Under the pieces are notes generated by a model, which worked only from the letters and a program-made list of their open reading frames with translations, ran no database searches and had not been told where the DNA came from. Positions 60,686 to 64,000 of a DNA stretch of 64,000 nt are shown one piece after another. Made by a program: the position numbers and the translations under genes. The stretch comes from Candidatus Bipolaricaulota bacterium. GTDB lineage: Bacteria; Bipolaricaulota; Bipolaricaulia; RBG-16-55-9; DRXL01. Within the stretch, counting starts at the first letter, position 1. Every line of letters begins with the position of its first letter. Where the stretch lies: positions 16,910 to 80,909 of the forward strand of contig CALLJK010000016.1 of assembly GCA_938091745.1 (NCBI GenBank), written 5' to 3'.

Positions 60686-61429
60686 TTAGACTGTAATCCC
60701 TCCGTCGATGCTGATCACAGCCCCGTTAATATAGTTTGCTTCATCTGACGCTAAAAACAGAAAGAGCTGCGCGACTTCTCTTGGCTCGCCCAGACGCCCC
60801 AACGGGACTTTTTCTTTCATCGCTTCTAAGATCTTCTCCGGGACGCTCTTGACCATCTCTGTACTGATAAACCCCGGACAGACGGCATTCACACAGATCC
60901 CTTTGCGCCCAAGCTCCCGCGCCCAGACTTTGGTCATCCCGATCACGCCGGCTTTGGCCGCAACGTAATTGGTCTGCCCGAAATTCCCATAGAGCGCGAC
61001 AACAGAACTGACATTAATAATCTTGCCCTTGCCCTGCTGGATCATGATGGGAGCTACAGCTTGGGTGCAGTTGAAGACCCCTTTAAGATTGACTGAGATC
61101 ACTTGGTCGAACTGCTCTTCGGTCATCTTCAGCAGTGTTGCGTCTCGCAAGATCCCGGCGTTGTTCACCAAGATATCTATGCGTCCGAACTCTTTGGCCG
61201 TCGTCTCGGCAAGGAGCTGGGCATCGGCTCTCTGGGAGACGTCAGCGCGCACGAAGATCGCTGTGCCGCCAGCTCGCCGGATCTCTGTAGCCGTCTGCTC
61301 TCCCAGCGCAGAGTCGATATCGCTGACGACGACCTTAGCTCCTTCGTGGGCGAAGAGCAGCGCTGTTTCGCGCCCAATCCCACGACCCGATCCGGTGATG
61401 ATCGCGACTTTGTCTTGGAGTCTGTTCAT
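60686..61429 (-). CDS. FabG-like 3-oxoacyl reductase (SDR)
   Basis: This 247-residue classical SDR has TGSGRGIGRETALLF, NNAGIL, the catalytic Ser and YxxxK in NVSSVVALYGNFGQTNYVAAKAG, and the tail YINGAVISIDGG. It resembles both FabG and catabolic 3-hydroxyacyl-CoA dehydrogenases of the BadH kind. The operon with an acyl-CoA ligase makes a CoA-linked catabolic role the better guess. It overlaps the ligase gene by 4 bases. Confidence 0.9.
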   Translation of the reverse strand: MNRLQDKVAIITGSGRGIGRETALLFAHEGAKVVVSDIDSALGEQTATEIRRAGGTAIFVRADVSQRADAQLLAETTAKEFGRIDILVNNAGILRDATLLKMTEEQFDQVISVNLKGVFNCTQAVAPIMIQQGKGKIINVSSVVALYGNFGQTNYVAAKAGVIGMTKVWARELGRKGICVNAVCPGFISTEMVKSVPEKILEAMKEKVPLGRLGEPREVAQLFLFLASDEANYINGAVISIDGGITV

Positions 61430-62985
61430 AGTTCCCCCTTGAGAAATCTCTCTCTGAGAATCTTACGATTGATCTTCCCTGGCCCGCTCAATGGCAACTC
61501 GGGGACGAACTTAAAGTATTTAGGCACCCGGAAGCCGCCAAGATATTCTCGACAGAACTTTTTGAGCTCGTCTTCGTTGACAGAAGCCCCTGGCTTGAGC
61601 ACGATCGCTGCTAAACCAACCTGGCCCCACTGCTCATCGGGCACGCCCACAACAGCAACTTGAGCGATCGCCGGGTGCTGGATGAGAGCACGCTCGACCT
61701 CTTCTGGAGAGATATTCTCGCCCCCAGAGATATACATATCGTCCACGCGCCCGACGATATAGACAAAGCCGTCTTCGTCTTGGCGCGCTAAGTCCCCCGA
61801 GTGCACCCAGCCTTCACTGTCTAAGACTTTTTGGGTCTTCTCTGGATCATTGAGATAGCCTTCAAACGTATGAGGTCCACGGAACCAAAGCTCGCCGATC
61901 TCGCCTACGGCGACAGGATGACCCGTCTTGGGGTCAACGATCTTGCAGTCGCAGTGAAACATGGGGAAGCCGATGCTTTGGGATTTCTCTTGGATAGTCT
62001 TCCAATCGCGCCCGACGGGGACGAAGAAGAAGTTCGACGGCCCGCCCTCAGTCAGCCCGTAGGACTGAGTGAGCTTGATCCCGCGCTCCCAGAAGGGGCG
62101 CATCACTTCAGCCGAGCACGGCGCCCCTGCCGACGAGACATACTCTAAAGACGAGAGATCCGTCTGAGCGAAGCGTGGGCTATTCGCGATCATGCGGAGC
62201 ATCGCTTCCACGCCGCCAAAGTGCGTGATCTTTTCACGCTCGATCAGCTCCAAGATCAGATCAGGATTGAACTCGCGGATCAGCGTGACGTGCCCGCCCA
62301 TATGAAAGACCGGCGTGACGGTGTTCCAGCCCCCAATGTGAAAGAGCGGGAAGGTTAAAAGCTCTTTCTGATTAATCCCGTGCTGCCCTCCCCCAGAGAC
62401 GATGAGATTGAAAGAATTCCAGAGCATCTGACGATATGTGATGAGACAGATCTTGGGCAGCCCGGTCGTGCCTCCTGTGTGAATATATAAGTGTATATCG
62501 TTCATAGATTTGGGGCGATTGACGGGCTTGGGGGGCGCTTGGAGCACGACGCGCTCGTACTCTGAATCTTTGGTGCCGAAAACGATCTTGGTCTTGACTG
62601 ACTTGGGAAACTCGAGCTTCTCGACCAAAGACTGAAAATGCTCTTCGTAGAAGAACGCTTTGGGTTGGATGCGCGACAAGAGATGATTGATCTCTGGGGC
62701 ACCGAGTCGGTAGCTGAGCGGGGCCAAGATCAGGCCGATCTTGCCTGTAGCAAAGTAGAGATCAATGGGCTCGACGCGGTTGCGCGAGATGAACGAGACA
62801 ACGTCGCCCTGGCGCAAGCCGAGCTGTTCTGTCAGATACGTGCCAACACGATTAGCTCGCTCGTCCAACTCAGCGTAGGTGAAGCGGCGGTTATCCGTAG
62901 CATCGTAGAGAGCTTCGCGGGTTGGCGTGAGCATGGCGCGCCGTCCTGACCAATCCCCGACCCAAGAGAGCTCGTAATCACGCAT
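61426..62985 (-). CDS. Acyl-CoA synthetase (AMP-forming)
   Basis: Start ATG 62985 (MRDYELSWVGDW) is chosen; GTG 62994 is an alternative. The 519-residue adenylating enzyme has the P-loop YIHTGGTTGLPK, YGLTEGGPS, and the core GELWFRGPHTFEGYLNDPE. GWVHSGDLARQDEDGFVYIVGRVDDMYISGGENISPEEVE follows, and the C-terminal catalytic lysine is in GPGKINRKILRE. It would activate a fatty or other carboxylic acid to its CoA ester. It overlaps the hydrolase gene by 8 bases and fabG by 4. Confidence 0.92.
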   Translation of the reverse strand: MRDYELSWVGDWSGRRAMLTPTREALYDATDNRRFTYAELDERANRVGTYLTEQLGLRQGDVVSFISRNRVEPIDLYFATGKIGLILAPLSYRLGAPEINHLLSRIQPKAFFYEEHFQSLVEKLEFPKSVKTKIVFGTKDSEYERVVLQAPPKPVNRPKSMNDIHLYIHTGGTTGLPKICLITYRQMLWNSFNLIVSGGGQHGINQKELLTFPLFHIGGWNTVTPVFHMGGHVTLIREFNPDLILELIEREKITHFGGVEAMLRMIANSPRFAQTDLSSLEYVSSAGAPCSAEVMRPFWERGIKLTQSYGLTEGGPSNFFFVPVGRDWKTIQEKSQSIGFPMFHCDCKIVDPKTGHPVAVGEIGELWFRGPHTFEGYLNDPEKTQKVLDSEGWVHSGDLARQDEDGFVYIVGRVDDMYISGGENISPEEVERALIQHPAIAQVAVVGVPDEQWGQVGLAAIVLKPGASVNEDELKKFCREYLGGFRVPKYFKFVPELPLSGPGKINRKILRERFLKGEL

Positions 62986-63778
62986 GGGGAGCACCCCCTT
63001 TCAAAAAATCTATAATAATTCTATTGACTTCGTCAGCACGCTCGACCACAAAGAGATGGCCCGCCCCGGGGAATGTCACGAGTTGGGCATTGGGGAGTTT
63101 CGCTGCTAAGAGTCGGCTGTTCTCGACGGGGACGACACTGTCGGCTTCACCAGCCATCACGAGCACGGGCATGGTGAGCTGATGCAACAAGGGCTCGCTA
63201 TTGAAACTGATCGGGGCCATGAACTGGCGCAAGTACGCATAGCGCGGTTGGGGATTGCGGCGCATTCGCTCAGTAATCTGTGCGATCTCTTCGGGGTGCT
63301 TCGCCAAATATTCTGGGGAGAACGCCAACTCTATTCCGCGTTGAAACGTCTCTTTGCCCGCGCCGAAAGCCATAAACTGCAAGATCTCCCCCTTGGGGAG
63401 GATCATATTCGGCCCACCGTGCGACGTCGCACAGAGAATTAATCTATCCGCTATTTCCGGATGGTCGAGCGCAAGCTGCTGCGCGATAAATCCTCCCAAA
63501 GAGATCCCTAGGATATGGGCACGTTTCACCCCAAGGGCACGCAAGAGCTCATAGGCGTCGCTGGCTAAGAGCGGGACAGTATATTCAATATCAGGCTTGT
63601 CGGAGCGCCCGACCCCACGGTTGTCAAACGCGATCACAAAGAAATATTTCGAGAGCTCAAGGATCTGCTTGGCCCACAGCCATGTGCCGTAACCGATCCC
63701 CGCAATCAACAGAAGGGCTTCTCCCTGGCCGTAGGTCTCATAGTACAGTCTAACGTCGTTTACGCGCACTGTGGGCAT
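62978..63778 (-). CDS. Alpha/beta-hydrolase
   Basis: This 266-residue protein has the oxyanion-hole segment LLLIAGIGYGTW, the core FDNRGVGRSDKP, and nucleophile elbow GISLGGFIAQ. The acid lies in MAGEADSVVP and the histidine in PGAGHLFVVE. The catalytic triad is complete. It resembles 3-oxoadipate enol-lactonase and related meta-cleavage or ester hydrolases. It is the first gene after the TetR-type regulator and starts the acyl-CoA operon. Confidence 0.9.
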   Translation of the reverse strand: MPTVRVNDVRLYYETYGQGEALLLIAGIGYGTWLWAKQILELSKYFFVIAFDNRGVGRSDKPDIEYTVPLLASDAYELLRALGVKRAHILGISLGGFIAQQLALDHPEIADRLILCATSHGGPNMILPKGEILQFMAFGAGKETFQRGIELAFSPEYLAKHPEEIAQITERMRRNPQPRYAYLRQFMAPISFNSEPLLHQLTMPVLVMAGEADSVVPVENSRLLAAKLPNAQLVTFPGAGHLFVVERADEVNRIIIDFLKGGAPHA

Positions 63779-63810
63779 GACGCACCCGTTTTATGACAGA
63801 TGGTTCACTT

Positions 63811-63823
63811 CTCATATTATGAG
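63811..63823. promoter_or_regulatory. Palindromic operator over the -10 of the acyl-CoA operon
   Basis: CTCATATTATGAG is a perfect 13-base palindrome that overlaps the minus-strand -10 (CATAAT, 63816-63821). The regulator gene directly upstream is TetR-like, so this is a natural candidate for its binding site. Confidence 0.5.
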
Positions 63824-63845
63824 TGTCCGCCAAGGGCGTTGTCAA
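63816..63845 (-). promoter_or_regulatory. Promoter of the hydrolase/acyl-CoA ligase/liv operon
   Basis: On the minus strand TTGACA (63840-63845) lies 18 bases from CATAAT (63816-63821). The -35 shares its TGA with the stop codon of the regulator gene. The ATG of the hydrolase follows at 63778. Confidence 0.65.
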
Positions 63846-64000
63846 GTAGGAATAAGGCCATGGAGGATAAAATTCATCATAGTGTCAAAGACAGAATTGG
63901 GGACAGCTCGCTTCTCCCAAAGCACCCAGCGGACCCCGATGAAGTGCCCAATCCCCATCAGGGCGTAAGCAAGAGCTTCAGGGTCTGAGCGCCGTATCTG
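63842..64000 (-). CDS. TetR-family regulator, C-terminal part (cut by window edge)
   Basis: The ORF track misses this frame because it is open to the window edge. Reading the minus strand from 64000 gives RRSDPEALAYALMGIGHFIG, then VRWVLWEKRAVPNSVFD, and FILHGLIPT with TGA at 63842. This is the C-terminal helix region of TetR-type regulators (S-D-P-E-x-x-A-Y-A-L-M-G-I-x-x-F). The DNA-binding part is outside the window. It probably controls the adjoining acyl-CoA and transporter genes through the palindrome at 63811-63823. Confidence 0.75.
   Translation of the reverse strand, partial: QIRRSDPEALAYALMGIGHFIGVRWVLWEKRAVPNSVFDTMMNFILHGLIPT

Overview
The window is a gene-dense stretch of a bacterial chromosome of moderate-to-high GC. 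Genes are packed into operons with many ATGA/GTGA overlaps. I see no rRNA, tRNA, CRISPR array, prophage or transposase. The gene set suggests a Gram-negative-type, poorly cultured lineage. It combines a UBact (Pup-like) proteasome system, HslUV, a clade II-type nitrous oxide reductase cluster, a DnaA without its usual N-terminal domain, and a DciA-type helicase loader. UBact systems are known from Nitrospirae, Verrucomicrobia and several candidate phyla (Fraserbacteria/Bipolaricaulota-like lineages would fit). Placement from these genes alone is inference.

Layout. 1-5 kb: end of a Ca2+/cation antiporter, an ArsB/NhaD-type permease, a DUF502 protein and holB, convergent with hflX. 3.2-10.5 kb (minus): two operons, rho-M23 peptidase-murA-hflX and GT2-rpiB-glyA. 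10.4-10.9 kb: a gene-free stretch with a strongly structured element that may be an ncRNA. 10.9-14 kb: tryptophanase, peptide deformylase and a beta-helix protein. 14.1-18.8 kb: the UBact-proteasome operon dop-ubact-prcB-prcA-pafA. The 56-residue modifier gene was too short for the ORF track. Its ATPase partner ARC is 33 kb away at 51.8-53.5 kb. 18.8-20.1 kb: an HU-like protein and a PKD lipoprotein. 20.2-27.7 kb: an Rrf2 regulator with a large palindromic operator, then nosZ, nosB-like, nosD, nosF, nosY, nosL and an NnrS-like gene. nosD carries a frameshift and reads through into nosF. 27.7-28.0 kb: two gene remnants back to back. 28.2-31.1 kb: dnaA, recF and dciA. 31.1-35.9 kb: GT4, NHL propeller, hslV, hslU and a membrane protein. 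35.8-39.8 kb (minus): prs-rplY-pth and tyrS-HIT. 40-47 kb: an M24 peptidase, then a minus-strand run hutU-HTH-SDR-ybgA-uvsE-phrII, in effect a UV-repair island. 47-49.3 kb: a PKD protein, an orphan ABC permease, and a toxin-antitoxin locus whose toxin is broken by two frameshifts. 49.3-53.5 kb: M3 peptidase, HAD phosphatase and ARC. 53.6-64 kb (minus): a TetR-controlled acyl-CoA/branched-chain transporter region with alpha/beta hydrolase, acyl-CoA ligase, FabG, a KAS III-like protein, LivHMGF, a PQQ-propeller protein and a LivK with a PKD-like tail.

The most notable points are the UBact proteasome locus coexisting with HslUV, the Rrf2-nos module with its operator and the nosD/nosF read-through fusion, the dead toxin beside an intact autoregulated antitoxin, a DnaA lacking domain I, and several genes whose -10 box lies so close to the start codon that leaderless transcripts are likely. 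Purine/pyrimidine-rich palindromic repeats have entered or bridged coding sequence in the nos cluster. All calls come from reading sequence motifs; no database search was possible.
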